A DNA stretch of 14,330 nucleotides, from NCBI GenBank assembly GCA_023134955.1, contig JAGLUC010000349.1:1-14330 (forward strand). Reading direction: 5' to 3'. Position 1 is the stretch's first letter; each line of letters begins with the position of its first letter. Both the position numbers and the translations under genes were made by a program. The notes beneath the pieces were generated by a model that had not been told where the DNA came from, did no database searches, and worked only from the letters and a program-made list of their open reading frames with translations. Source of the stretch: Methylococcales bacterium. GTDB taxonomy: Bacteria; Pseudomonadota; Gammaproteobacteria; Methylococcales; Methylomonadaceae. Of this stretch, positions 1 through 5,555 are shown piece after piece.

Positions 1-76
1 CTACACACCATCCATGGTGTTATTCCTTCGTCAGCGCATCAATTTTAAATTAAGGAGAAATAATGGCTCCCTCCCC
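1..76. repeat. Partial copy of the palindromic miniature element (distal half)
   Basis: Bases 1-25 (CTACACACCATCCATGGTGT followed by TATTC) are identical to 175-199 inside the complete element that follows. The next ~20 bases (CTTCGTCAGCGCATCAATTT) align with its distal arm (GTTCCTCAGCACATCCTATTT), after which similarity fades. The stretch ends in GGCTCCCTCCCC (65-76), like the GGTTCCCTCCCT found just after the complete element. I infer a diverged distal half of a tandem copy whose other half lies outside the window. Confidence 0.55.
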
Positions 77-244
77 AATGTCATTAAGTTAAGGTGATAA
101 CATAGGATGTGCTGACGATAGGAAGCGCATCAATCGCGAAAGATGCGCTCGGCAACTGCTCCTGCGTTACTCTACTACACACCATCCATGGTGTTATTCG
201 TTCCTCAGCACATCCTATTTCAGTTTGCTTAACTTAATGACATT
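77..244 (+). mobile_element. Palindromic miniature element (MITE-like), copy 1, 168 bp with 49-bp internal segment
   Basis: The ends are inverted repeats: AATGTCATTAAGTTAAG at the left and CTTAACTTAATGACATT at the right. Further in, ATAGGATGTGCTGA pairs with TCAGCACATCCTAT. At the centre, GCGCATC-AATCGCGAAA-GATGCGC forms an inner hairpin. The same element, without a 49-bp segment (150-198), lies in reverse orientation at 11737-11854. It has no coding capacity, so it would be a non-autonomous element moved by a transposase encoded elsewhere. It is bordered by imperfect direct repeats (65-76 and 245-256) and directly abuts a truncated gene. Confidence 0.8.
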
Positions 245-256
245 GGTTCCCTCCCT

Positions 257-531
257 GTTTTCTGGAAGCTGTTTTTTCTGAATATGAGGGTGTTGATGCA
301 ATTAGTTGTGGAACTAATAATGATGCGGAAACGCCATTATCAGGTGATCTAATTGAATGGTTGGATATAATTTTAGTGATGGAAAACAGCCATAAAAAGA
401 AAGTATCAAAAAAGTATCAAAACCTTTTAAAGGATAAGCGCCTTGTTTGTTTGGATATAGCTGATAATTATGAATTTATGCAGGCAGAACTGGTTAAGCT
501 TTTACAAGAAAAGGTGGCAAAATATCTCTAA
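257..531 (+). pseudogene. 5'-truncated protein tyrosine phosphatase-like gene (COG4551-type)
   Basis: One open frame runs from within the repeat border to TAA at 529-531. From about 262 it reads LEAVFSEYEGVDAISCGTNN, later LVMENSHKKKVSKKYQ, and near the end CLDIADNYEFMQAELVKLL. These match the C-terminal three quarters of the small predicted tyrosine phosphatases (about 105-110 residues) related to low-molecular-weight PTPs. The N-terminal part, with the phosphate-binding CX5R loop and the RSPTAE segment that should precede AVF, is missing and replaced by the palindromic element ending at 244. No start codon with a ribosome site can supply it, so a catalytic product is not possible. The remaining frame has no stop or frameshift, which suggests the truncation is fairly recent. 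Family recognition is from memory of the conserved C-terminal pattern. Confidence 0.75.
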
Positions 532-696
532 TTATGAGTGGTGATTTACTCAGGAAATCCCTTGCTGGTACATTTTAAAAGAATTGCTATATTTAGCCTT
601 TGCTGGGCAAAACAGTGGTTGAAGTTAGTGGTTGATACAGGGTTAAGGTAAAATACTGTTAATTCCACTCAATTTTAATTATTAAATTTTATAAAT

Positions 697-1497
697 ATGG
701 ATATTATCCAAGCGATTTCACTTGCTGTATTACAGGGGTTAACAGAGTTTTTACCTATTTCCAGTTCTGCTCATTTAATTTTATTGCCTGTCCTGGTCGG
801 TTGGAAGGATCAAGGATTAGCCTTTGATGTGGCTGTGCATGTGGGTACATTAACTGCGGTGGTGGCTTTTTACCGTAAAGATTTAGTACAGATTATTGCT
901 GCATGGAGCCGATCAGTGGCGGGGAAGGGTGTGACGGATGATTCAAAACTGGCATGGTATGTGGTGTTGGGCACGATACCTGTTGGCCTGGTGGGAATTA
1001 CTTTGCCAGATGTGGTTGAAACTGTGCTGCGTTCACCTTTAGTGATTGCTGGCGCAACCATTGTTTTTGCTTTGTTACTCTGGTTTGCTGAAAAACAGGC
1101 TAAAGAAGAACGAACAACCATCACATTATTAGATGCTATTGTCATTGGTTTATTCCAAGCGGTTGCTTTAATTCCCGGCACTTCTCGATCTGGCATTACC
1201 ATTACCGCTGGATTAATGACAGGGTTAAGGCGCGAACATGCTGCCCGGTTTTCTTTTTTATTATCAATTCCTGTTATTGCTTTGGCTGGCATGGTTAAAG
1301 GCTTGGAGCTTTATAAAACGGCGGAGCCAGCATCCTGGTATTTGATTTTAACCGGAGCGGTTTTATCGGCTGTAGTTGCTTATCTGTCTATCGGCTGGTT
1401 TTTAAAATTATTGGATAAAGTGGGCATGATGCCATTCGTTTATTATCGCTTAGTATTGGGTATCTTCCTCATCGCTGTATTTTTTAGACAATTTTAA
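697..1497 (+). CDS. uppP: Undecaprenyl-diphosphatase UppP (BacA family)
   Basis: UppP is an integral inner-membrane enzyme that dephosphorylates undecaprenyl diphosphate to recycle the lipid carrier of peptidoglycan and other envelope polymers; extra copies give bacitracin tolerance. The 266 residues match the usual family length. The (E/Q)xxxE motif is Q13-E17 within LQGLTEFLPISSSAH, with the conserved His at 26. The second motif PGTSRSG is at 160-166, with the catalytic Arg at 164. Most of the rest is hydrophobic membrane segments. The ATG at 697 places the first motif where it belongs, although no clear Shine-Dalgarno sequence precedes it. The last 48 bases overlap, tail to tail, the end of the Smr-domain gene on the other strand. 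The 165 bp upstream (532-696) show no gene and no convincing promoter. Confidence 0.96.
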   Translation: MDIIQAISLAVLQGLTEFLPISSSAHLILLPVLVGWKDQGLAFDVAVHVGTLTAVVAFYRKDLVQIIAAWSRSVAGKGVTDDSKLAWYVVLGTIPVGLVGITLPDVVETVLRSPLVIAGATIVFALLLWFAEKQAKEERTTITLLDAIVIGLFQAVALIPGTSRSGITITAGLMTGLRREHAARFSFLLSIPVIALAGMVKGLELYKTAEPASWYLILTGAVLSAVVAYLSIGWFLKLLDKVGMMPFVYYRLVLGIFLIAVFFRQF

Positions 1498-2025
1498 CAG
1501 CACAAAAACTGCTCCTGTTCCGCCTTCTTTGGTCGGGGCAGAGCAAAATGCTTGAACCTTATTGTGTTGCCTTAACCAGACGTTAATATCATTCTTTAAT
1601 ACGGGATGGTTGTTAGATGAGCGATAGCCCTTACCATGAATAATATGTACACAGCGATAGCCATCTTCAACACTAAAATGTAGGAAGTGCGATAATTGTT
1701 TTTTAGCTTCTTGACTGGTTAATCCGTGTAAATCTAGCGTAGCATCTAAGCCAAAAAAACCTTTGCGTAGTTTTTTTAAGACATTTTTTTGTAAGCCTGG
1801 GGCAATAAAGCTAATGCTGTCTTCGTGAGATAACCTTTCAAGGGCTGAGGATGGATCAACTGTATCGGTAAAATCACTTTTTATTTCGCTGGACTGTTCT
1901 TTAGGATAAGGCTTGGGCTTTTCTTTAGGTGACAGTATCAATGTATCAGATTTTATCTCATTAACTTTGCCTATAGTTTGTCTAAATAAAGCAGAGTCTT
2001 CTGCTGAAAGTATTTTTTTTGCCAC
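1450..2025 (-). CDS. Smr/MutS2 C-terminal domain protein
   Basis: Smr domains are small nucleic-acid-binding or nicking modules, as in MutS2 and SmrA/SmrB; the cellular role of stand-alone versions varies, and SmrB-type proteins cleave mRNA at collided ribosomes. I place the start at GTG 2025 (VAKKILSAEDSALFRQTIG), because family members begin with this short basic, charged sequence about one helix before the ALFRQ motif. This gives 191 residues. The frame stays open upstream, with an ATG at 2097 that would overlap the surE start. A charged linker (about 25-75) leads to the Smr domain (about 93-180) with DLHG (98-101), HGKG (130-133) and GGTGA (168-172) all present. The final ~10 residues (KYSDEEDTQY) are encoded antisense to uppP codons. 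The gene is divergent from surE, with 64 bp between the chosen starts. I cannot say whether it is SmrA- or SmrB-like. Confidence 0.88.
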   Translation of the reverse strand: MAKKILSAEDSALFRQTIGKVNEIKSDTLILSPKEKPKPYPKEQSSEIKSDFTDTVDPSSALERLSHEDSISFIAPGLQKNVLKKLRKGFFGLDATLDLHGLTSQEAKKQLSHFLHFSVEDGYRCVHIIHGKGYRSSNNHPVLKNDINVWLRQHNKVQAFCSAPTKEGGTGAVFVLLKLSKKYSDEEDTQY

Positions 2026-2089
2026 GATAGCCAAGTGTTTTGCGCGTTTTTTTGCTAAGATGTTTGATTTTATAGCGTTTTTAAGAAAT

Positions 2090-2845
2090 ATGCACATTCT
2101 AATAAGTAATGATGATGGATATTTGGCGACCGGGCTGAATGCTTTGGCTGAATCTTTATCTGAAATTGCTGAAATTTCAGTAGTTGCACCCGATAAAAAT
2201 CGCAGTGCTGCCAGCAATTCACTCACCTTGGAAATGCCATTAAGAGCACAGACATCTGAAAATGGATTTATTCGGGTTGACGGTACACCAACTGATTGTG
2301 TGCATTTAGCCATTACAGGATTGTTAGAACAAGAGCCTGATATGGTATTTGCAGGAATTAACCATGGAGCTAATCTTGGTGATGATGTGTTGTATTCTGG
2401 TACTGTGGCTGCGGCAACAGAAGGGCGGTTTCTTGGTTTGCCTGCGGTGGCTATATCTCTAGCAAGTAACGACTCTAAACATTTTGATACAGCCGCTCAT
2501 GTAGCCGTTACATTATTAAAACAAATTGTAAAAAATCCTTTACCTAAAGATACCTTATTAAATGTCAATGTACCTGATTTGCCTATTTCAGAACTTAAAG
2601 GTTATCAATCAACTCGATTAGGACAAAGACATAAAGCTGAACCAGTGATTAAATCGACAGACCCACGAGGGAGAGATATTTATTGGGTAGGGCCACCAGG
2701 GGCTAAACAGGATGCCGGGCAAGGTACCGATTTTTATGCAATTGATCAAGGCTATGTATCCGTTACACCGCTACAGTTAGATTTAACACGTTACGATAGA
2801 ATGAATGAAATAGCACAGTGGTTGCCACAGGGGAACAATACGTGA
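2090..2845 (+). CDS. surE: 5'/3'-nucleotidase SurE
   Basis: SurE is a metal-dependent cytoplasmic phosphatase that removes phosphate from nucleoside monophosphates and supports stationary-phase survival. The ATG at 2090 gives MHILISNDDGY, the canonical N-terminus, and 251 residues, the usual length. An open frame extends upstream to 1913, but that extension is antisense to the Smr gene and has no family similarity. Metal ligands are visible as D8, D9, S39 (NRSAASNS) and N91 (GINHGANLG), followed by SGTVAAATEG. The gene overlaps the start of pcm in the classic surE-pcm arrangement. In many gammaproteobacteria this cluster continues to nlpD and rpoS; here it continues to yqaA and then stops. 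Confidence 0.97.
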   Translation: MHILISNDDGYLATGLNALAESLSEIAEISVVAPDKNRSAASNSLTLEMPLRAQTSENGFIRVDGTPTDCVHLAITGLLEQEPDMVFAGINHGANLGDDVLYSGTVAAATEGRFLGLPAVAISLASNDSKHFDTAAHVAVTLLKQIVKNPLPKDTLLNVNVPDLPISELKGYQSTRLGQRHKAEPVIKSTDPRGRDIYWVGPPGAKQDAGQGTDFYAIDQGYVSVTPLQLDLTRYDRMNEIAQWLPQGNNT

Positions 2846-3501
2846 ATCAAAGATTACAAGGCATTGGCATGACTTCACGCAGAACTCGTGAGCGAATGAT
2901 TAATCGACTCAAGGAACAGGGAATTACTAATACTCAAGTGCTTGCAGTAATGAGTGATATACCCAGGCATATATTTGTAGATGAAGCACTGGCAAGTCGT
3001 TCTTATGAAGATACGGCTTTACCTATTGGTTATAACCAAACCATTTCTCAACCTTATATTGTTGCCAAAATGACTGAATTATTAATGGAAAATGGAAGTT
3101 TATCTAAAATTCTAGAAATAGGCACTGGTTGTGGCTATCAAACAGCCATACTCTCAAAGTTAGCTGATAAAGTTTATTCAGTCGAAAGAATTGAGCCTTT
3201 ATTGAAAAAGGCAAAAGATAATTTGTGGGATTTAGACATAAAAAATGTCAGTTTTCAACACAGTGATGGTGGCTGGGGCTGGCAAGAACAAGCACCTTTT
3301 GATGGTATATTGGTTGCAGCAGCACCTTCTGAAATTCCAGATATGTTGTTACAACAAATGGCAATGGATGGGGTAATGATAATTCCTATTGGAACAAAAA
3401 ATAAACAAGAATTACATCGAGTAACGCGAACTAAAACGGGTTTTGAAGATGAAGTGCTAGAACCTGTGACTTTTGTGCCTTTTTTATCAGGAAAAGGATA
3501 A
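2842..3501 (+). CDS. pcm: Protein-L-isoaspartate O-methyltransferase
   Basis: Pcm methylates isoaspartyl residues in aged proteins using S-adenosylmethionine, which starts their repair. The chosen start is GTG 2842, which overlaps the surE stop (GTGA). AGGGGA at 2829-2834 gives good ribosome-site spacing, and the resulting 219 residues fit the family. An in-frame GTG at 2818 exists but lies deep in surE. Visible motifs are the substrate-side sequence TISQPYIVAKMTELL (67-81), SAM motif I LEIGTGCGYQTA (91-102), SVERIEPLL after it, and the conserved C-terminal PIG and FVPF segments. Translation is probably coupled to surE, and the stop overlaps the yqaA start. Confidence 0.95.
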   Translation: MNQRLQGIGMTSRRTRERMINRLKEQGITNTQVLAVMSDIPRHIFVDEALASRSYEDTALPIGYNQTISQPYIVAKMTELLMENGSLSKILEIGTGCGYQTAILSKLADKVYSVERIEPLLKKAKDNLWDLDIKNVSFQHSDGGWGWQEQAPFDGILVAAAPSEIPDMLLQQMAMDGVMIIPIGTKNKQELHRVTRTKTGFEDEVLEPVTFVPFLSGKG

Positions 3502-4079
3502 TGTTTAAAAAATTATATGACAAAACATTGGGATGGGCTAAGCATAAACATGCGGAAAAGTATTTGTCTGTTTTAAGTTTTGCAGAATCCTCTTTTTTCC
3601 CCATTCCACCCGATGTTATGCTGGCTCCTATGGCTTTATCTCAGCCAGAAAAAGCATTTAGATTAGCCATGTTAACCACTGTTTTCTCTGTTTTAGGGGG
3701 GATTTTAGGCTATGGCATTGGTTTTTTTATGTTTGATATTATTTCACCCCAGTTACAGCAAACGTATTATTGGAGTAAATACCTATTAGCTGAAAACTGG
3801 TTTAAAGAATGGGGTTTTTGGGCTATTTTTGTTGCAGGGTTTTCTCCCATACCCTATAAGGTGTTTACCATAGCTGCGGGCACGTTACAGATGATGTTTA
3901 TACCTTTTGTACTGGCCTCTTTAATTGGACGTGGTGCACGTTTTTTTCTGATTGCTATGTTAATAGCCGCAGGTGGCGAAAAGCTGGAAACTAAATTACG
4001 ACAGTATATGGATATTTTAGGCTGGGTCGTTGTTGGTTTGGTAATAATAGCTGGGGTTGCATACAAGTATTTGTATTAA
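3501..4079 (+). CDS. yqaA: YqaA family (DedA/SNARE-associated-like) inner-membrane protein
   Basis: This 192-residue membrane protein belongs to the small YqaA (COG1238) branch of the DedA/VTT superfamily. Its transport or envelope role is not firmly established; DedA relatives are linked to lipid-carrier flipping and membrane potential. Features include the N-terminal KHKHAEKYLSVLSFAESSFFPIPPDVMLAPM, with the charged/proline re-entrant motif typical of the family, then GGILGYGIGFF, and a second loop AGFSPIPYKVFTIAAG followed by GRGARFF. The C-terminus is a membrane segment. ATG 3501 overlaps the pcm stop (TAATG), with a GAAAAGGA purine stretch before it, so it is read as the third gene of the surE-pcm operon. 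The name is used for family membership only. Confidence 0.88.
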   Translation: MFKKLYDKTLGWAKHKHAEKYLSVLSFAESSFFPIPPDVMLAPMALSQPEKAFRLAMLTTVFSVLGGILGYGIGFFMFDIISPQLQQTYYWSKYLLAENWFKEWGFWAIFVAGFSPIPYKVFTIAAGTLQMMFIPFVLASLIGRGARFFLIAMLIAAGGEKLETKLRQYMDILGWVVVGLVIIAGVAYKYLY

Positions 4080-4155
4080 CATGCATTTGTTGTAGCCACT
4101 TGATACTAATCAATCGACCCTTTTTATACTTTCTTGTCTTTCTTGGTATTCATAT

Positions 4156-4172
4156 ATAGTATTAAATAGTAT
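4156..4172. promoter_or_regulatory. Direct repeat ATAGTAT x2 at 10-bp spacing upstream of the ParD-like remnant
   Basis: ATAGTAT occurs at 4156-4162 and again at 4166-4172, one helical turn apart, directly before the AGGAGG ribosome site (4173-4178) of the antitoxin remnant. ParD-type antitoxins are ribbon-helix-helix repressors that bind short repeats about a helical turn apart in their own promoters. A weak -35/-10 pair (TTGTCT 4134-4139, TATAGT 4155-4160, 15-bp spacer) overlaps it. Operator function is inferred. Confidence 0.35.
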
Positions 4173-4185
4173 AGGAGGACATATC

Positions 4186-4423
4186 ATGGCAACAACAAGC
4201 TTTACTCTAGGCGAACACTGGGAAGTGTTCATGAAAAATCAAATAGCCAGCGGGAAATACGGTTCAGCTAGTGAGTGAGTTAGTGATGGATGGTTTACGC
4301 TTACTTGAACAAAGAGAAACCAAAATTGCAGCTTTACAAAAAGCTATTACAGAAGGCTTTGAAAGTGGCATTGTAGAAAATTTTAGTATGGATGAATTAC
4401 AAAAAGAATTGGATGTTGAATAG
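4186..4423 (+). pseudogene. ParD-like antitoxin with 4-bp duplication frameshift
   Basis: ATG 4186 follows a strong AGGAGG site (7-nt gap) and reads MATTSFTLGEHWEVFMKNQI then ASGKYGSASE, hitting TGA at 4276. The bases there are AGTGAG-TGAG-TTAGTG, so TGAG is present twice (4272-4275 and 4276-4279). Removing one copy restores a single frame that continues ELVMDGLRLLEQRETKIAAL and ends ...DELQKELDVE at TAG 4421-4423, 77 residues in all. That is the length and pattern of type II ParD/CopG-like antitoxins, with an N-terminal ribbon-helix-helix and a C-terminal toxin-binding helix. The start of a ParE-like gene overlaps the stop (TAGTG), the usual parDE arrangement. As it stands only the first 30 residues would be made. 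Confidence 0.8.
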
Positions 4424-4548
4424 TGCCACGTTATCGAGTTAGCCAACGAGCAAAAGAAGATTTACGGCAAATTGGTCTTTATACTCAAAGAGAGTGGGGC
4501 AAGGTTCAAAGGCGAAAAAGAAATTTGGGGTCTACTATAGAATTATGA
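4423..4548 (+). pseudogene. ParE-like toxin, truncated after about 33 residues
   Basis: GTG 4423 overlaps the antitoxin stop and reads VPRYRVSQRAKEDLRQIGLY then TQREWGKVQRRKR. This is the characteristic first helix pair of RelE/ParE-superfamily toxins (ParE proteins inhibit gyrase and are about 95-100 residues). Similarity stops near 4522. The frame then runs through NLGSTIEL to TGA 4546-4548 over unrelated sequence beginning TTTGGGGTC. The beta-sheet core and C-terminus are absent, so no toxin activity is expected. With the antitoxin also broken, the locus looks like a dead addiction module. Confidence 0.75.
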
Positions 4549-4628
4549 TAACAAGGCTGAAAAATGAATGTTTCTAAATTCTAAGGTATTCAGTTCTTTA
4601 TAAAAATCATAAATCAAAGACCTGACCC
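4527..4628. repeat. Possible small inverted-repeat insertion that cut parE
   Basis: The ParE similarity ends just before GGGGTCTACTATAGAATTATGAT (4527-4549). The reverse complement of 4606-4628 is GGGTCAGGTCT followed by TTGATTTATGAT, so both ends carry GGG...TTATGAT in inverted orientation with a diverged middle. No coding sequence is seen between them. This would fit a ~100-bp REP- or MITE-like remnant, but the arms match poorly and the call is tentative. Confidence 0.3.
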
Positions 4629-4648
4629 TCCCCTGCATCTTACAACAT

Positions 4649-4696
4649 AACGACTTTCAGTCGTTTTAAAACAACCTATGGACTTTCAGTCCATAG
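4649..4696. repeat. Two tandem hairpins sharing the core GACTTTCAGTC (REP-like)
   Basis: Hairpin 1 is AACGACT-TTC-AGTCGTT (4649-4665), a perfect 7-bp stem, followed by TTTTAAAA. Hairpin 2 is CTATGGACT-TTC-AGTCCATAG (4676-4696), a perfect 9-bp stem that can extend through CAACC (4672-4676) and GGTTG (4698-4702) with a small bulge. The two share the loop and the inner stem GACTTTCAGTC, which indicates a repeat family rather than chance. The T run after hairpin 1 could let it act as a weak terminator for the plus strand. Hairpin 2 marks the point where the antisense TetR remnant loses similarity. Confidence 0.7.
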
Positions 4697-4699
4697 TGG

Positions 4700-4838
4700 T
4701 TGAGTTGGAAAATGATGATAAATAGTTGCTACACACATATCTACAGCAACTGGCAATATTACGCATAGAAACCCCAGAAAAACCCCTTTTGGCAAATAAC
4801 TTTTTTGCTTGTATTAATATTTTTTCTTTTGAATTCAA
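4700..4838 (-). pseudogene. N-terminal remnant of a TetR-family regulator, frameshifted and truncated
   Basis: Reading the minus strand from TTG 4838 gives MNSKEKILIQAKKLFAKRGF (first residue as initiator) then SGVSMRNIAS, a typical TetR-family first helix and start of the helix-turn-helix. After AGT the frame must shift by one base (an extra T, plus-strand A 4748 or 4749) to continue AVDMCVATIYHHFPTQ, the recognition helix and the usual YHHF(P) ending of the DNA-binding domain. Similarity then stops at the hairpin repeat (4676-4696), so the ligand-binding domain is gone. AAGG precedes the TTG as a possible ribosome site. The fragment points away from the intact tetR, with the palindromic operator between them, so it may once have been a divergent regulator. 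It is shorter than usual gene-calling limits and cannot make a functional repressor. Confidence 0.75.
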
Positions 4839-4862
4839 AACAGATACCTTAACAAACGTTGA

Positions 4863-4890
4863 TTGAGTTCATGCTTTTTATTGCTAAACT
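4863..4890 (+). promoter_or_regulatory. Candidate promoter of the efflux operon
   Basis: TTGAGT (4863-4868) and TAAACT (4885-4890) with a 16-bp spacer could form a sigma-70 -35/-10 pair. The -10 would lie inside the left arm of the palindromic operator, so repressor binding would block polymerase. No other pair between 4840 and 4943 fits better. Neither hexamer is close to consensus, so confidence is low. Confidence 0.35.
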
Positions 4891-4907
4891 AAACGGTTTA
4901 GTTTAGC
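4883..4907. promoter_or_regulatory. 25-bp perfect palindrome, probable TetR-family operator
   Basis: GCTAAACTAAAC (4883-4894), a central G (4895) and GTTTAGTTTAGC (4896-4907) form a perfect inverted repeat. It sits 36 bp before the tetR start and 44 bp from the start of the divergent TetR remnant. Its length and near-complete symmetry, with the internal repeat TAAAC-TAAAC, are typical of TetR-family binding sites. I infer that the intact TetR binds here and represses its own efflux operon. The decayed divergent regulator is the alternative original partner. Confidence 0.75.
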
Positions 4908-4943
4908 CTATGCTTTATTCAAAATCAGATTATTTATAGACGA

Positions 4944-5555
4944 ATGACTTTAGAATTAGTAAATATCAAACGACAATCCATTGTTGAAGGTGCGACACGC
5001 ATGTTTCTTCAATATGGTTTTAATGCCAGTAGTATGGACAAAATTGCCCAAGCTGCCCCTGTTTCTAAAGCCACTTTATACAAATATTTTGACAGCAAAG
5101 ATGCGCTGTTAGCGGCTGTTATTGAAAACTTATGCCTAAATTTATTTCAGACAGTGGATGATGCCTCAACAGAAACCGAGAGCATTGAAAATACTCTTAA
5201 AAAAATTGCATCTGCTTTTGTTGATTTAATTTTTTCTGATGATGCTTTGGGTATGTATCGGTTGATTATTGCTGAATGCCGAGATTTCCCCAAACTAGGT
5301 CAGCTTGTTTATGACAGCGCACCTAAAGTAGTTAATACGCAATTAATCACTTATTTAGATTCTTTAAATGTGAGAAATGAGGTGACTATTTTAGATGCCA
5401 ATTTTGCAGCAGATGCGTTTATCAGCTTGCTTAAAGGCGAATTCCATTTTCAATGTTTACTGGGAATTAGAGCAATACCTCCCTCTGAGGAAAAAAAATC
5501 GCATGTAGAGCAGGTTGTTAAGCTTTTTATGCAAGGTTTTATTTATGCCCATTAA
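4944..5555 (+). CDS. TetR/AcrR-family transcriptional repressor of the efflux operon
   Basis: This 203-residue protein has an N-terminal TetR helix-turn-helix at about 8-55 (RQSIVEGATRMFLQYGFNAS, MDKIAQAAPVSKATLYKYF, DSKDALLAAVI). The C-terminal ligand-binding domain, with MYRLIIAECRDFPKLGQLVYD, resembles the AefR-like class (TetR_C_7) common next to RND pumps. ATG 4944 gives a normal N-terminus; no strong ribosome site is visible. It lies just downstream of a 25-bp palindrome and is the first gene of tetR-tolC-adaptor-RND. Its last 11 bases overlap the tolC start. The arrangement implies autorepression with induction by a pumped compound; the inducer cannot be read from the sequence. Confidence 0.9.
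   Translation: MTLELVNIKRQSIVEGATRMFLQYGFNASSMDKIAQAAPVSKATLYKYFDSKDALLAAVIENLCLNLFQTVDDASTETESIENTLKKIASAFVDLIFSDDALGMYRLIIAECRDFPKLGQLVYDSAPKVVNTQLITYLDSLNVRNEVTILDANFAADAFISLLKGEFHFQCLLGIRAIPPSEEKKSHVEQVVKLFMQGFIYAH

Noticed and set aside
63..92. ATG after AAGGAG starting a nine-codon frame (MAPSPMSLS)
   Set aside because: It runs into the terminus of the palindromic element and stops at once; the ribosome-site-like bases are probably chance within repeat DNA.
1913..2089. Upstream extension of the surE frame
   Set aside because: SurE proteins start at the MHILISNDDG sequence (ATG 2090); the extension is antisense to the Smr gene and has no family similarity.
2818..2841. Earlier GTG start for pcm
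   Set aside because: GTG 2842 has a well-spaced AGGGGA site and the classic overlap with the surE stop.
4724..4751. Inverted repeat AGTTGCT/AGCAACT
   Set aside because: It falls inside the coding remnant of the antisense TetR domain and is better explained by that, with the extra base contributing to the match.
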